Part shown: one piece after another, positions 42,626 to 57,693 of the stretch | How the letters are laid out: every line of letters starts with the position of its first letter | Position numbering within the stretch: position 1 is the stretch's first letter | Assembly: GCF_007035645.1 (NCBI RefSeq) | Contig: NZ_AP019632.1 | Coordinates: forward strand, 3,472,001-3,536,000 | Length of the DNA stretch: 64,000 nt | Reading direction: 5' to 3' | From: Enterobacter asburiae | GTDB lineage: Bacteria > Pseudomonadota > Gammaproteobacteria > Enterobacterales > Enterobacteriaceae | Program-made: the position numbers and the translations under genes | The notes under the pieces: model-generated | The model's database searches: none | What the model was told of the DNA's origin: nothing | What the model saw: only the letters and a program-made list of their open reading frames with translations

Positions 42626-42898
42626 TCAGTTTACTGCGTCTTTCAGCGCTTTACCTGCACGGAAACCCGGCACTTTAGCAGCAGCAATGGTGATCTCTTT
42701 ACCGGTCTGAGGGTTGCGGCCAGTACGGGCAGCACGCTCTTTAACAGCAAAAGTACCGAAACCTACCAGTGCAACGTCGTCCCCAGCCTGCAGAGATTCA
42801 GTAACAGAAGCAATTAAGGCATCTAACGCACGTCCAGCTGCAGCTTTAGAAATATCAGCACCCGCAGCAATTTTGTCAATCAGTTGAGATTTATTCAC
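42626..42898 (-). CDS. hupB: DNA-binding protein HU-beta
   Basis: A 90-residue nucleoid protein that bends DNA, as homodimer or with HU-alpha. The sequence [20 protein letters not shown] and the beta-arm signature [20 protein letters not shown] are essentially those of E. coli HupB. It lies between lon and ppiD, as in E. coli. Confidence 0.97.
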   Translation of the reverse strand: MNKSQLIDKIAAGADISKAAAGRALDALIASVTESLQAGDDVALVGFGTFAVKERAARTGRNPQTGKEITIAAAKVPGFRAGKALKDAVN

Positions 42899-43040
42899 TG
42901 TTCTCTTCCTCTCTTTATAATTTATATCGCGCCTGAATCCTTCACAACGCGACCGCGCAGCAGTTATATCAGGCCTGCCATGACCTTACAACACCCGTTG
43001 TTGATGACGGACCTAATCAGCAATCTAAATTAGCTATACA

Positions 43041-43078
43041 AAAAAAGGCTGGCAAGTGCGAAATGACTTACCAGCCTT
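43041..43078 (-). terminator. Terminator after lon
   Basis: Stem AAGGCTGG / CCAGCCTT (43045-43052 and 43071-43078), extendable inward, followed on the minus strand by a run of T. It lies 31 bp beyond the lon stop. Confidence 0.85.
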
Positions 43079-43108
43079 GTTTTTATTGACGCTCTTTGCG
43101 CGAGGTCA

Positions 43109-45463
43109 CTATTTTGCGGTTACAACCTGCATTCCGGAGGGTTCATTCTGCAGTGCGAGACTGAGAACTTCCTCAATTCGCTTCACAGGATGGATCTGCA
43201 GGTCGGCAATCACATTGTCCGGAATCTCTTCCAGATCGCGTTTGTTTTCGTAAGGGATCAATACGGTTTTGATCCCACCGCGGTGTGCCGCCAGCAGTTT
43301 TTCTTTTAAACCACCAATCGGCAGAACCTGACCACGCAACGTAATTTCACCGGTCATTGCCACATCGGCACGCACCGGGTTACCTGTCAGGCAGGAAACC
43401 AGAGCGGTACACATAGCAATACCCGCGCTTGGGCCATCTTTCGGCGTCGCCCCTTCCGGAACGTGCACGTGGATGTCGCGTTTTTCGTAGAAATCAGGGT
43501 TGATACCCAGTTTCTCCGCGCGCGCGCGCACCACGGTCAGCGCTGCCTGGATGGATTCCTGCATCACTTCACCCAGAGAGCCGGTGTAGGTCAGCTTGCC
43601 TTTGCCCGGGACACAGGCGGTTTCGATGGTCAGCAGATCGCCGCCCACTTCCGTCCATGCCAGGCCGGTCACCTGGCCAACGCGGTTTTCGTTGTCCGCT
43701 CGACCGTAGTCGAAGCGCTGAACGCCGAGATAGGCATGCAGATTGTCGCCGTTAATCACAATGTGCTTAAGGCTCTTATCCAGCAGCAGCTGTTTCACCG
43801 CTTTACGACACAGTTTAGAGATTTCACGCTCAAGGCTACGCACGCCCGCTTCACGGGTGTAATAGCGAATGATGCCGATAATCGCGCTGTCCTCGACGGT
43901 CAGCTCGTTGGCTTTCAGCGCGTTACGCTCAATCTGTTTCGGCAGCAGGTGCTGCTTAGCGATGTTCAGCTTCTCATCTTCGGTATAACCGGAGAGACGG
44001 ATCACTTCCATACGGTCCAGCAGCGGGGCCGGAATGTTCATGGAGTTGGAGGTCGCCACGAACATCACATCGCTCAGGTCGTAGTCCACTTCCAGGTAGT
44101 GATCGCTGAACGCTACGTTCTGTTCTGGATCAAGCACTTCCAGCAGTGCAGACGCAGGGTCGCCACGCATGTCCGACGACATCTTGTCGATCTCATCGAG
44201 CAGGAACAGCGGGTTTTTAACCCCCACTTTCGCCATCTTCTGGATCAGTTTACCCGGCATAGAACCGATGTAGGTACGGCGGTGACCGCGGATTTCCGCT
44301 TCATCACGTACGCCACCCAGCGCCATACGGATATACTTACGTCCGGTCGCTTTGGCGATGGACTGACCCAGAGAGGTTTTACCCACCCCCGGCGGTCCAA
44401 CCAGGCACAGAATTGGGCCTTTAATTTTGTTTACACGGCTTTGTACCGCGAGGTACTCAAGAATGCGGTCTTTCACGCGTTCCAGACCGTAGTGGTCGGT
44501 ATCCAGGATTTCCTGCGCCTGACGCAGGTCTTTTTTGACCTTGCTGCGGGCGTTCCACGGAACCTGCACCATCCACTCAATGTAGCCGCGTACAACGGTC
44601 GCTTCAGCCGACATTGGAGACATCATTTTCAGCTTCTGCAGTTCTGCTTCAGCCTTCTCTTTCGCCTCTTTCGGCATCTTCGCCGCGTCGATCTTACGCT
44701 TCAGCGCTTCGTTTTCGTCCGGCGCGTCGTCCATCTCGCCCAGTTCTTTCTGAATGGCCTTCATTTGCTCGTTCAGATAGTACTCACGCTGAGATTTCTC
44801 CATCTGCTTTTTCACGCGGTTACGAATGCGCTTCTCAACCTGCAGCAGATCGATTTCAGACTCCATCATCGCCATCAGGTATTCCAGACGTTCGTTAACG
44901 TCGGACATTTCCAGCACGGACTGCTTGTCAGCCAGCTTCAGCGGCATATGTGCAGCGATGGTGTCCGCCAGACGCGCAGGATCGTCGATGCTGTTCAGCG
45001 ACGTCAGCACTTCTGGTGGAATTTTCTTGTTCAGCTTGATATAGCCTTCAAACTGGCTAATCGCGGTGCGAACCAGCACTTCCTGTTCACGCTCATCAAG
45101 CTCAGGCGAATCAAGGTACTCTGCCTTTGCAGAGAAGTGCTCGCCGTCGTCTGACAGAGTGGTAATACGCGCACGCTGCAGGCCTTCTACCAGCACCTTT
45201 ACGGTGCCGTCAGGCAGCTTCAGCATCTGCAAAATAGAGGCCACGGTCCCGACGGTGAAAAGATCGTTTACACCCGGCTCATCCGTTGATGCTTCTTTCT
45301 GCGCCACCAGCATGATTTTTTTATCATGATCCATGGCGGCTTCGAGGCAACGGATAGATTTTTCCCGCCCTACAAATAAGGGTATGACCATGTGCGGATA
45401 AACCACCACATCGCGCAACGGCAATACGGGGATTTCAATGCGTTCAGAACGCTCAGGATTCAT
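43109..45463 (-). CDS. lon: ATP-dependent protease Lon
   Basis: Hexameric AAA+ serine protease that degrades misfolded and regulatory proteins such as SulA and RcsA. The 784 residues equal E. coli Lon. The N-terminal substrate-binding domain covers about residues 10-200. Walker A is GPPGVGKTS near 356-364 and Walker B is LFLLDEIDK. The catalytic Ser is in PKDGPSAG and the partner Lys is in [10 protein letters not shown] sigma-32-type promoter lies upstream at 45542-45571. Confidence 0.97.
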   Translation of the reverse strand: MNPERSERIEIPVLPLRDVVVYPHMVIPLFVGREKSIRCLEAAMDHDKKIMLVAQKEASTDEPGVNDLFTVGTVASILQMLKLPDGTVKVLVEGLQRARITTLSDDGEHFSAKAEYLDSPELDEREQEVLVRTAISQFEGYIKLNKKIPPEVLTSLNSIDDPARLADTIAAHMPLKLADKQSVLEMSDVNERLEYLMAMMESEIDLLQVEKRIRNRVKKQMEKSQREYYLNEQMKAIQKELGEMDDAPDENEALKRKIDAAKMPKEAKEKAEAELQKLKMMSPMSAEATVVRGYIEWMVQVPWNARSKVKKDLRQAQEILDTDHYGLERVKDRILEYLAVQSRVNKIKGPILCLVGPPGVGKTSLGQSIAKATGRKYIRMALGGVRDEAEIRGHRRTYIGSMPGKLIQKMAKVGVKNPLFLLDEIDKMSSDMRGDPASALLEVLDPEQNVAFSDHYLEVDYDLSDVMFVATSNSMNIPAPLLDRMEVIRLSGYTEDEKLNIAKQHLLPKQIERNALKANELTVEDSAIIGIIRYYTREAGVRSLEREISKLCRKAVKQLLLDKSLKHIVINGDNLHAYLGVQRFDYGRADNENRVGQVTGLAWTEVGGDLLTIETACVPGKGKLTYTGSLGEVMQESIQAALTVVRARAEKLGINPDFYEKRDIHVHVPEGATPKDGPSAGIAMCTALVSCLTGNPVRADVAMTGEITLRGQVLPIGGLKEKLLAAHRGGIKTVLIPYENKRDLEEIPDNVIADLQIHPVKRIEEVLSLALQNEPSGMQVVTAK

Positions 45464-45541
45464 AGAGCTCTCTCTTAGTTAGTGTCCGCCAGGTAAGCTG
45501 GTCATGTCACTGTGCTTCACATAACCATTAACATGTATCCA

Positions 45542-45571
45542 GTATATGGGGATGTTTCCCACACATTCAAC
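45542..45571 (-). promoter_or_regulatory. Heat-shock (sigma-32) promoter of lon
   Basis: On the minus strand a -35 of GTTGAATG and a -10 of CCCCATATAC with 14 bp between TTGAA and CCCCAT. This fits the sigma-32 pattern CTTGAA-N13-17-CCCCAT and the known lon heat-shock promoter. Confidence 0.85.
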
Positions 45572-45591
45572 GCTATGAATACGGAAAAAGT

Positions 45592-45616
45592 AAAGGGGAG
45601 ATAAAATCCCCCCTTT
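45592..45616 (-). terminator. Probable terminator after clpX
   Basis: Hairpin between AAAGGGGA and TCCCCCCTTT (one bulged base) 30 bp beyond the clpX stop on the minus strand. T residues follow, but interrupted, so it is less certain than others in the window. Confidence 0.55.
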
Positions 45617-45645
45617 TTGATTAACTGCTTGTATGATTTGGTTAA

Positions 45646-46920
45646 TTATTCGCCAGATGCCTGCTGTGCTTCCGGTTTGCCGTAAATCAGCAGCGGCTTG
45701 GTTTGGCCGCTAATCACGGACTCGTCAATCACCACTTTCTCAACGTCTTCCATCGACGGCAGATCGTACATGGTGTCGAGCAGTGCCGCTTCAACAATTG
45801 AACGCAGACCACGGGCACCGGTTTTACGGACCATCGCTTTCTTGGCAATAGCATCCAGCGCTTCGTCGCGGAATTCCAGATCAACGCCTTCCAGGTTGAA
45901 CAGCGCCTGATACTGCTTGGTCAGCGCATTTTTCGGCTCTTTCAGGATCTGGATCAGCGCGTCTTCGCTCAGCTCATTCAGCGTTGCCACAACCGGCAGA
46001 CGGCCGATGAATTCAGGGATCAGACCGAATTTGATCAAATCTTCCGGTTCAACCTGAGACAGCAGTTCGCCTTCGTTTGGTTTTTCGGACGTCGATTTCA
46101 CCGTTGCGCCAAAACCAATGCCGGAGCCGGTTTCAACACGGTGGGAGATGACTTTGTCCAGACCAGCAAACGCGCCACCACAGATGAACAGGATCTTGGA
46201 GGTATCAACCTGCAGGAACTCCTGCTGCGGATGTTTACGACCACCCTGTGGCGGAACGGCAGCAACCGTACCTTCAATCAGCTTCAGCAGCGCCTGCTGT
46301 ACGCCTTCACCCGATACGTCACGGGTAATGGACGGGTTGTCAGATTTACGGGAGATCTTGTCGATCTCATCGATGTAAACAATCCCGCGCTGGGCTTTCT
46401 GTACGTCGTAATCGCATTTCTGCAGCAGTTTCTGAATGATGTTTTCGACGTCCTCACCCACATAACCGGCCTCGGTCAGGGTGGTGGCATCCGCCATCGT
46501 AAACGGAACATCAAGCAGACGCGCCAGGGTTTCAGCCAGCAGCGTTTTACCGGAACCGGTTGGGCCGATCAGCAGAATGTTACTTTTACCCAGTTCTACG
46601 CCATTGCTGGTGTCGCCGTTACGCAGACGTTTGTAGTGGTTATAGACCGCTACCGCCAGCACTTTCTTGGCCTGCTCCTGTCCGATGACGTAGTCGTCAA
46701 GGTGATGACGAATTTCATGCGGCGTTGGCAGCGCGCTGCGCTCACGGTGCGGTGCGACTTCTTTAATCTCTTCGCGAATGATGTCGTTACATAAATCGAC
46801 ACATTCGTCGCAGATATACACGGACGGCCCGGCAATCAGTTTACGCACTTCATGCTGGCTTTTGCCGCAAAAAGAGCAGTACAGCAGTTTGCCCGAACCA
46901 TCTTTGCGTTTATCTGTCAT
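45646..46920 (-). CDS. clpX: ClpXP unfoldase subunit ClpX
   Basis: AAA+ unfoldase that feeds substrates to ClpP. It has 424 residues, as in E. coli. The N-terminal zinc-binding domain carries four Cys in YCSFCGKS and ICDECVDLC. Walker A is GPTGSGKT, Walker B is [10 protein letters not shown] and the sensor region [10 protein letters not shown] follows. The ClpP-contacting IGF loop is present as SGIGFGA. The start [13 protein letters not shown] is chosen by homology over a frame opening 48 bp upstream. It follows clpP by 126 bp in one operon. Confidence 0.97.
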   Translation of the reverse strand: MTDKRKDGSGKLLYCSFCGKSQHEVRKLIAGPSVYICDECVDLCNDIIREEIKEVAPHRERSALPTPHEIRHHLDDYVIGQEQAKKVLAVAVYNHYKRLRNGDTSNGVELGKSNILLIGPTGSGKTLLAETLARLLDVPFTMADATTLTEAGYVGEDVENIIQKLLQKCDYDVQKAQRGIVYIDEIDKISRKSDNPSITRDVSGEGVQQALLKLIEGTVAAVPPQGGRKHPQQEFLQVDTSKILFICGGAFAGLDKVISHRVETGSGIGFGATVKSTSEKPNEGELLSQVEPEDLIKFGLIPEFIGRLPVVATLNELSEDALIQILKEPKNALTKQYQALFNLEGVDLEFRDEALDAIAKKAMVRKTGARGLRSIVEAALLDTMYDLPSMEDVEKVVIDESVISGQTKPLLIYGKPEAQQASGE

Positions 46921-47046
46921 GAGTCCAAACCTCTTTTTAAGTTCTTTGTGCCGCACATGACGACGCAAATGCCATTCTAAGACGCAAGCTGCAATCAGCA
47001 GCGTGCCGCCCTACCTTAGTATAGCGGCACACTCGCGTCGCGGGCA

Positions 47047-47670
47047 TCAATTACGATGGGTCAACACGGAGTCGACTAAGCCGTACTCAACTGCCTCTGG
47101 AGCAGAGAGGAAGCGATCGCGCTCGGTATCGCGCTCGATCTGCTCGAGTGGTTGACCCGTATGCTGCGCCATAAGTTCATTCATGCGCGCTTTTACTTTC
47201 AGAATTTCGCGGGCGTGGATTTCGATATCCGTCGCCTGCCCCTGGTAACCGCCCAGCGGCTGGTGAATCATCACGCGGGAATTTGGCAAGCAGAAACGCT
47301 TACCTTTCGCCCCTGCTGTTAACAGGAACGCGCCCATAGATGCAGCCTGACCCATACAGATAGTGCTTACATCAGGCTTGATGAATTGCATGGTGTCATA
47401 AATGGACATTCCTGCTGTAATCACGCCACCCGGGGAGTTAATGTACAGGTAAATGTCTTTTTCCGGGTTTTCCGCTTCCAGAAACAGCATCTGCGCCACG
47501 ATCAGGTTAGCCATGTGGTCTTCCACCTGGCCGGTCAGAAAGATAACGCGTTCCTTGAGCAGACGGGAATAGATATCAAAAGAACGCTCACCACGTGAGG
47601 TCTGTTCAATAACCATTGGCACCAGAGCCATATGGGGTGCAAAGTTATCTCGTTCGCCACTGTATGACAT
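47047..47670 (-). CDS. clpP: ATP-dependent Clp protease proteolytic subunit ClpP
   Basis: Serine protease that forms a double heptameric chamber with ClpX or ClpA. It is 207 residues including the propeptide, as in E. coli. The catalytic triad by full-length numbering is Ser111 ([10 protein letters not shown]), His136 (MIHQPLGG) and Asp in the [11 protein letters not shown] segment. The start [10 protein letters not shown] was chosen by homology over a frame opening 78 bp upstream. A sigma-32-type promoter lies at 47766-47795. Confidence 0.97.
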   Translation of the reverse strand: MSYSGERDNFAPHMALVPMVIEQTSRGERSFDIYSRLLKERVIFLTGQVEDHMANLIVAQMLFLEAENPEKDIYLYINSPGGVITAGMSIYDTMQFIKPDVSTICMGQAASMGAFLLTAGAKGKRFCLPNSRVMIHQPLGGYQGQATDIEIHAREILKVKARMNELMAQHTGQPLEQIERDTERDRFLSAPEAVEYGLVDSVLTHRN

Positions 47671-47765
47671 TTCCGTCTCCTGGATCAAAATTGAAAACAC
47701 CTGCTGTACTGATTGTAACCTTACGGACGGATTATCAGCCAGTCTCATTCATCATGATTACGTAC

Positions 47766-47795
47766 TTATGGGGTTCACAGTGCCCTATTTCAAGC
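47766..47795 (-). promoter_or_regulatory. Heat-shock (sigma-32) promoter of clpPX
   Basis: On the minus strand GCTTGAAA, then a spacer, then CCCCATAA, with 15 bp between CTTGAA and CCCCAT. This is a near-perfect sigma-32 promoter about 100 bp upstream of the clpP start. Confidence 0.88.
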
Positions 47796-47865
47796 ATAAC
47801 AACCTTTTGTTGTTACGCTAACACCGAAAGGGCGTTTTAGCACTCTTCCTGGGCTATCGCTGCGA

Positions 47866-47900
47866 TAAAAAAAACCCGCTGCCGCAAGGCAACGGGTTTT
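47866..47900 (-). terminator. Terminator after tig
   Basis: Stem AAAACCCG / CGGGTTTT with an inner TGCC / GGCA stem, followed on the minus strand by a run of T. It lies 30 bp beyond the tig stop. Confidence 0.9.
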
Positions 47901-47930
47901 CTGTTCAAACTTTAAACCGTTGGGGCGAAA

Positions 47931-49559
<1,629 letters not shown>

Positions 49560-49877
49560 TCAGGCGATAGTGCCTGCACCGCGACAGGGCGGCGATGCGA
49601 AAACCGTATCCTGCAAACCTTCCCATTCCTTAATGGTGTAGGTATGCAGTGCCAGCGCATGCACGGTCGTGGAGAGCTCTTCCGTCAAGGTGCTGTAGAT
49701 CAAGCGGTGTCGATTCAGGAAACGCTCTCCCGTGAAGCGATCGCTAACCAGAACCACTTTAAAGTGGCTTTCAGAACCTGCCGGCACGTTATGACGATAG
49801 CTTTCGTCGACGACTTCGAGGAACACAGGGTTGAACGCTGCCCTTAATTTATCTTCTATATGCTCACGTATCATCAT
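49560..49877 (-). CDS. bolA: Stress and morphology regulator BolA
   Basis: A 105-residue BolA-family protein, equal to E. coli. It acts as a transcription regulator of morphology and biofilm genes and partners monothiol glutaredoxins in iron-sulfur trafficking. Conserved segments are [20 protein letters not shown] and [20 protein letters not shown]. The start [11 protein letters not shown] is chosen by homology. It is divergent from yajG. Confidence 0.96.
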   Translation of the reverse strand: MMIREHIEDKLRAAFNPVFLEVVDESYRHNVPAGSESHFKVVLVSDRFTGERFLNRHRLIYSTLTEELSTTVHALALHTYTIKEWEGLQDTVFASPPCRGAGTIA

Positions 49878-50182
49878 GAAATTACTCCTCCGACAACGCC
49901 AGGATGTCACCCATCCCTTTAAATGTTAGCCGCTTTTACCGTTTCCATTACACCTTGACAACAAATATTTAGCTTTCGTCTGATTTTCTCATTCAAACGA
50001 ATGAAGTTCACTGTGAGACTCATACGTTTTGTCATACAAGGATTGGGAAAAAGGGTGATCTGGTCAGTTTTCGGACAAGGCGATGAATTTACATGCGTTG
50101 ACCACTTCCCCTCGCCGTTGGCGATGTTATGATGGCGGCAATTTTTCTCTTTATATGCTTACGATTCGTTGAGAACCCGAAA
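49878..50182. other. Divergent promoter region of bolA and yajG
   Basis: A 305-bp gap that must hold the promoters of both divergent genes. In E. coli bolA has a sigma-S-dependent gearbox promoter; I cannot place the equivalent with confidence. A TATGAT hexamer near 50129 is a candidate -10 for yajG. No gene or structured RNA is seen. Confidence 0.5.
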
Positions 50183-50761
50183 ATGTTAAAAAAACTCTTC
50201 TTTCCGTTGGTAGCCCTTTTTATGCTGGCAGGCTGTGCTACCCCGCCTACCACCATTGATGTCTCACCAAAAATCACCCTGCCTCAGCAGGATCCAAGCC
50301 TGATGGGCGTCACCGTGAGCATTAACGGTGCCGATCAGCGTCAGGATCAGGCGCTGGCTAAAGTGACCCGCGATAACCAGCAGGTTACTCTCACCGCCTC
50401 CCGCGACCTGCGCTTCCTGCTCCAGGAAGTGCTGGAGAAACAGATGACCGCTCGCGGCTACATGATTGGCCCAAGCGGCGCGGTTGATCTGCAGATCATC
50501 GTGAATAACCTGTACGCTGACGTGTCTCAGGGCAACGTGCGCTACAACATTGCGACCAAAGCGGATATCGCCATCATTGCCACCGCGAAGAATGGCAACA
50601 AGATGACTAAAAACTACCGCGCCAGCTACTCTGTTGAAGGTGCCTTCCAGGCTTCTAACCAGAACATTGCTAACGCCGTGAACAGCGTGCTGACCGATAC
50701 CATCGCCGATATGGCGCAGGACACCAGCATTCACGACTTCATCAAGCAGAACGCGCGTTAA
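50183..50761 (+). CDS. yajG: YajG lipoprotein
   Basis: A 192-residue predicted lipoprotein, the same length as E. coli YajG; function unknown. The signal peptide ends in the lipobox MLAGC. The mature part is a compact alpha/beta domain with ARGYMIGPSGAVDLQIIVNN. The start MLKKLFFPLVALF was chosen by the signal peptide and homology over a frame opening 54 bp upstream. ampG follows 46 bp downstream in the same direction, a probable operon. Confidence 0.94.
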   Translation: MLKKLFFPLVALFMLAGCATPPTTIDVSPKITLPQQDPSLMGVTVSINGADQRQDQALAKVTRDNQQVTLTASRDLRFLLQEVLEKQMTARGYMIGPSGAVDLQIIVNNLYADVSQGNVRYNIATKADIAIIATAKNGNKMTKNYRASYSVEGAFQASNQNIANAVNSVLTDTIADMAQDTSIHDFIKQNAR

Positions 50762-50807
50762 TCCCGCTCGCTGACCCGGTGTATCACCGGGTCAGTTTTA
50801 TAAGAAC

Positions 50808-52283
50808 ATGTCCAGCCATTACTTACGCATTTTCCAGCAACCGAAATCAGCGATTCTGCTGATCCTCGGCTTCGCCTCGGGTTTACCCCTCGCACTTACT
50901 TCCGGCACGCTTCAGGCGTGGATGACGGTTGAGAACATCGATCTTAAAACCATCGGTTTCTTCTCGCTTGTCGGCCAGGCCTATGTCTTTAAGTTCCTGT
51001 GGTCTCCGGTCATGGATCGCTACACGCCGCCTTTCCTCGGACGTCGACGCGGCTGGCTAGTGATGACGCAGATCCTGCTGCTGCTGGCTATTGCGGCGAT
51101 GGGATTTCTTGAACCCACCACCCAGCTTCGCTGGATGGCAGCGCTTGCGGTGGTGATTGCCTTCTGTTCCGCCTCTCAGGATATTGTGTTCGACGCTTGG
51201 AAGACGGACGTGTTACCTGCTGAAGAGCGCGGTGCTGGTGCAGCAATCAGCGTGCTGGGCTATCGCCTCGGAATGCTGGTCTCCGGCGGGCTGGCGCTGT
51301 GGCTGGCCGACCGTTACCTCGGCTGGCAGGGCATGTACTGGCTGATGGCCGCCCTGCTGATCCCCTGCATTATCGCGACGCTGTTCGCGCCCGAACCGAG
51401 TGACGTCATCCCGGTTCCCCGCACGCTGGAGCAGGCCGTCGCCGAACCGCTCCGTGACTTCTTTGGCCGCAACAACGCCTGGCTGATCCTGCTGCTCATC
51501 GTCCTTTATAAGCTGGGCGATGCCTTTGCCATGAGTTTAACCACCACCTTCCTGATCCGGGGCGTCGGTTTTGACGCCGGTGAAGTGGGTGTGGTGAATA
51601 AAACGCTGGGGCTGTTTGCGACGATTGTCGGCGCGCTTTATGGCGGCGTGCTGATGCAACGCCTGACGCTGTTTCGCGCGCTGCTGATTTTCGGCATCCT
51701 TCAGGGCGCCTCTAACGCAGGCTACTGGCTGCTGTCGATTACCGACAAACATACGATCAGCATGGCCGCGGCGGTGTTCTTCGAAAACCTCTGCGGCGGC
51801 ATGGGAACAGCGGCGTTTGTCGCCCTGCTGATGACCCTGTGCAATAAGTCGTTTTCCGCTACCCAGTTCGCGCTGCTCTCGGCGCTTTCCGCAGTTGGCC
51901 GCGTGTACGTTGGCCCGATTGCCGGCTGGTTCGTGGAAGCCCACGGCTGGCCAACATTTTATCTCTTCTCGGTCGTGGCTGCCGTGCCGGGGATTTTATT
52001 GCTGCTGGTCTGCCGTCAGACGCTGGAATATACCCAGCGGACAGAACATTTTATGCCGCGCACCGAATATCGCCGCGCCTATCGTTTTGCGCTACGTCTG
52101 TTAATGGCGGGCTGCATTGCTCTGGCGCTCTGGCTTGTGGTGCTTATTATCAATGCCAGCACCTCTCTGGTACTCCCTTTCGAAGCCCTTCTGCTGGACG
52201 CAGGCGCCCTGCTGGCTATCGCCGGGATCCTGATCGGAGGTCTGCTTGATTTCATGGCGTTGCGTAAAACGCAGATGACCTGA
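50808..52283 (+). CDS. ampG: Muropeptide permease AmpG
   Basis: Inner-membrane MFS transporter that brings GlcNAc-anhydroMurNAc peptides into the cytoplasm for cell-wall recycling, and so feeds the AmpR signal that induces AmpC beta-lactamase in Enterobacter. It has 491 residues, as in E. coli, with about 14 hydrophobic helices. The PDRYTPPFLGRRRGW-like loop (here MDRYTPPFLGRRRGWL) and ASQDIVFDAW are typical. It is complete. Confidence 0.96.
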   Translation: MSSHYLRIFQQPKSAILLILGFASGLPLALTSGTLQAWMTVENIDLKTIGFFSLVGQAYVFKFLWSPVMDRYTPPFLGRRRGWLVMTQILLLLAIAAMGFLEPTTQLRWMAALAVVIAFCSASQDIVFDAWKTDVLPAEERGAGAAISVLGYRLGMLVSGGLALWLADRYLGWQGMYWLMAALLIPCIIATLFAPEPSDVIPVPRTLEQAVAEPLRDFFGRNNAWLILLLIVLYKLGDAFAMSLTTTFLIRGVGFDAGEVGVVNKTLGLFATIVGALYGGVLMQRLTLFRALLIFGILQGASNAGYWLLSITDKHTISMAAAVFFENLCGGMGTAAFVALLMTLCNKSFSATQFALLSALSAVGRVYVGPIAGWFVEAHGWPTFYLFSVVAAVPGILLLLVCRQTLEYTQRTEHFMPRTEYRRAYRFALRLLMAGCIALALWLVVLIINASTSLVLPFEALLLDAGALLAIAGILIGGLLDFMALRKTQMT

Positions 52284-52760
52284 AGAAAAATGCGAAAGGT
52301 TATTTCCCGTTGTAATCACTAACCGAAATTATAACGGCGAAATAGCCGCCAGGCGCAAAAAAAATATTTGTTGTTTTGTGCGGGATAGGATTTGGAAATT
52401 ATTGGCTCCCATTCCAAAACGCTATTTTTCATTAAACGATTCAGCATACGAGAGTTTGATTTTTCGTTTTTCAGATGTCTTTTTATTGATAATTAATTGT
52501 TAATTTTTTGTTTATTTTCAACAATGGTTATACCAATTGCCCCTTTTAAGGTATGCTTGGGGGTCCTTTCGTTATAAAGCCCATGCCATGCGGCTTCGGT
52601 CATAAAAACCGACATAATTTGCAACACTTGTGACACGTGCGGCAGAACCCGGTAACACCTTCCTGACACAGGCCTAATGATGTTTACAGTAATGTAACCT
52701 TCCCGTAAAATGCCCGCACACTTTAAACGCCACCAGACTCCGTGGAATTGAGGTCGTTAA
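52284..52760. other. Regulatory region upstream of the cyo operon
   Basis: A 477-bp gap without a gene. It is very AT-rich from about 52310 to 52540, including repeated TTAAT-type elements near 52484-52510 that could bind ArcA, H-NS or similar factors. A consensus-like promoter lies at 52683-52711. In E. coli cyo is repressed by ArcA and Fnr, but I do not assign exact sites. Confidence 0.55.
52683..52711 (+). promoter_or_regulatory. Sigma-70 promoter of cyoABCDE
   Basis: -35 TTTACA (52683-52688), 17-bp spacer, -10 TAAAAT (52706-52711). It lies 50 bp upstream of the cyoA start. Confidence 0.7.
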
Positions 52761-56319
<3,559 letters not shown>

Positions 56320-56320
<1 letters not shown>

Positions 56321-56646
56321 TGAGTCATTCAAACGATCATGGCGCTTCCCACGGTAGCGTAAAAACCTACATGACAGGTTTCATCCTGTCGATCATCCTG
56401 ACGGTGATCCCGTTCTGGATGGTGATGAGCGGTTCTGCGTCTAAGCCGGTTATTCTGGGTGCAATCCTGGTGACCGCGGTGATTCAGATTCTGGTGCATC
56501 TGGTTTGCTTCCTGCACATGAACACCAAGTCCGATGAAGGCTGGAATATGACCGCCTTTATCTTTACCGTGATTATCATCGCTATCCTGGTAGTCGGTTC
56601 CATCTGGATTATGTGGAACCTCAACTACAACATGATGGTTCACTAA
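56320..56646 (+). CDS. cyoD: Cytochrome bo3 ubiquinol oxidase subunit IV
   Basis: A 108-residue subunit with three membrane helices. It begins [20 protein letters not shown] and contains the [18 protein letters not shown] segment of the family. It assists assembly of the copper-B site. The start at 56320 is chosen by homology over a frame opening 81 bp upstream within cyoC. Confidence 0.95.
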
Positions 56647-56657
56647 GAGCGGCGAGT

Positions 56658-57545
56658 ATGTTTAAGCAATACCTGCAAGTAACGAAACCAGGCATCATCT
56701 TTGGCAACCTGATCTCCGTGATCGGAGGGTTCCTGCTGGCCTCTAAGGGCAGCATTGATTACACCCTCTTTATCTACACGCTGGTCGGTGTGTCACTGGT
56801 TGTTGCGTCCGGTTGTGTATTTAACAACTACATCGACATGGATATCGACAAGAAGATGGAAAGGACCAAAAATCGGGTGCTGGTGAAAGGCCTGATCGCC
56901 CCTTCCGTCTCGCTGGTGTACGCCACCTTGCTGGGTATTGCTGGCTTTATGCTGCTGTGGTTTGGTGCTAACCCGCTGGCCTGCTGGCTGGGGGTGATGG
57001 GGTTCGTGGTGTATGTGGGCGTCTACAGCCTGTATATGAAACGCCACTCCGTCTACGGCACGCTGATTGGTTCTCTCTCCGGCGCTGCGCCGCCGGTGAT
57101 TGGCTACTGCGCGGTCACGAACGAGTTCGACAGCGGTGCGCTGATCCTGCTGGCTATCTTTAGCCTGTGGCAGATGCCGCACTCCTATGCCATCGCGATT
57201 TTCCGCTTTAAGGATTATCAGGCAGCGAACATCCCGGTTCTGCCGGTCGTGAAGGGCATTTCTGTTGCCAAGAACCACATCACGTTGTACATCATCGCCT
57301 TTGCCGTGGCAACGCTGATGCTCTCTCTGGGTGGTTACGCCGGGTATAAATATCTGGCGGTAGCGGCTGCGGTGAGCGTCTGGTGGCTCGGTATGGCGCT
57401 GCGCGGTTACAAAGTGGAAGATGACAAAGTCTGGGCGCGCAAACTGTTTGTGTTCTCGATTGTGGCCATCACCTCGCTGTCCGTGATGATGTCCGTGGAC
57501 TTCATGGTGCCAGATTCACACAACCTGCTGACTTACGTCTGGTAA
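56658..57545 (+). CDS. cyoE: Protoheme IX farnesyltransferase (heme O synthase)
   Basis: UbiA-type prenyltransferase that adds a farnesyl group to heme B, making heme O for subunit I. It has 295 residues with about nine helices. The prenyl-diphosphate site is [18 protein letters not shown] and the second acidic loop lies near [15 protein letters not shown]. The start [12 protein letters not shown] was chosen by homology. A strong terminator follows. Confidence 0.97.
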   Translation: MFKQYLQVTKPGIIFGNLISVIGGFLLASKGSIDYTLFIYTLVGVSLVVASGCVFNNYIDMDIDKKMERTKNRVLVKGLIAPSVSLVYATLLGIAGFMLLWFGANPLACWLGVMGFVVYVGVYSLYMKRHSVYGTLIGSLSGAAPPVIGYCAVTNEFDSGALILLAIFSLWQMPHSYAIAIFRFKDYQAANIPVLPVVKGISVAKNHITLYIIAFAVATLMLSLGGYAGYKYLAVAAAVSVWWLGMALRGYKVEDDKVWARKLFVFSIVAITSLSVMMSVDFMVPDSHNLLTYVW

Positions 57546-57560
57546 GCCAAACAGGTCAAT

Positions 57561-57586
57561 AAAAGGGTGCTTCGGCACCCTTTTTT
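57561..57586 (+). terminator. Terminator of cyoABCDE
   Basis: Perfect 10-bp stem, AAAAGGGTGC / GCACCCTTTT, with a TTCG tetraloop and a T-run, 16 bp after the cyoE stop. Confidence 0.93.
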
Positions 57587-57693
57587 ATTCACTGAATCTA
57601 CTAATAACGCATGTAATATTTGTTAAATAACCCTTTATTTACCCCGCCCCTTCCCCGCACTACACTATGGCCTGCTTTTGAACTGAGGTGGTA

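Noticed and set aside
43463-45154. 563-residue open frame opposite lon
   Set aside because: Reverse-strand shadow; no recognisable family and unusual His/Phe/Arg-rich composition.
49878-50182. Gearbox promoter of bolA
   Set aside because: Known in E. coli, but no match could be placed by eye with confidence.
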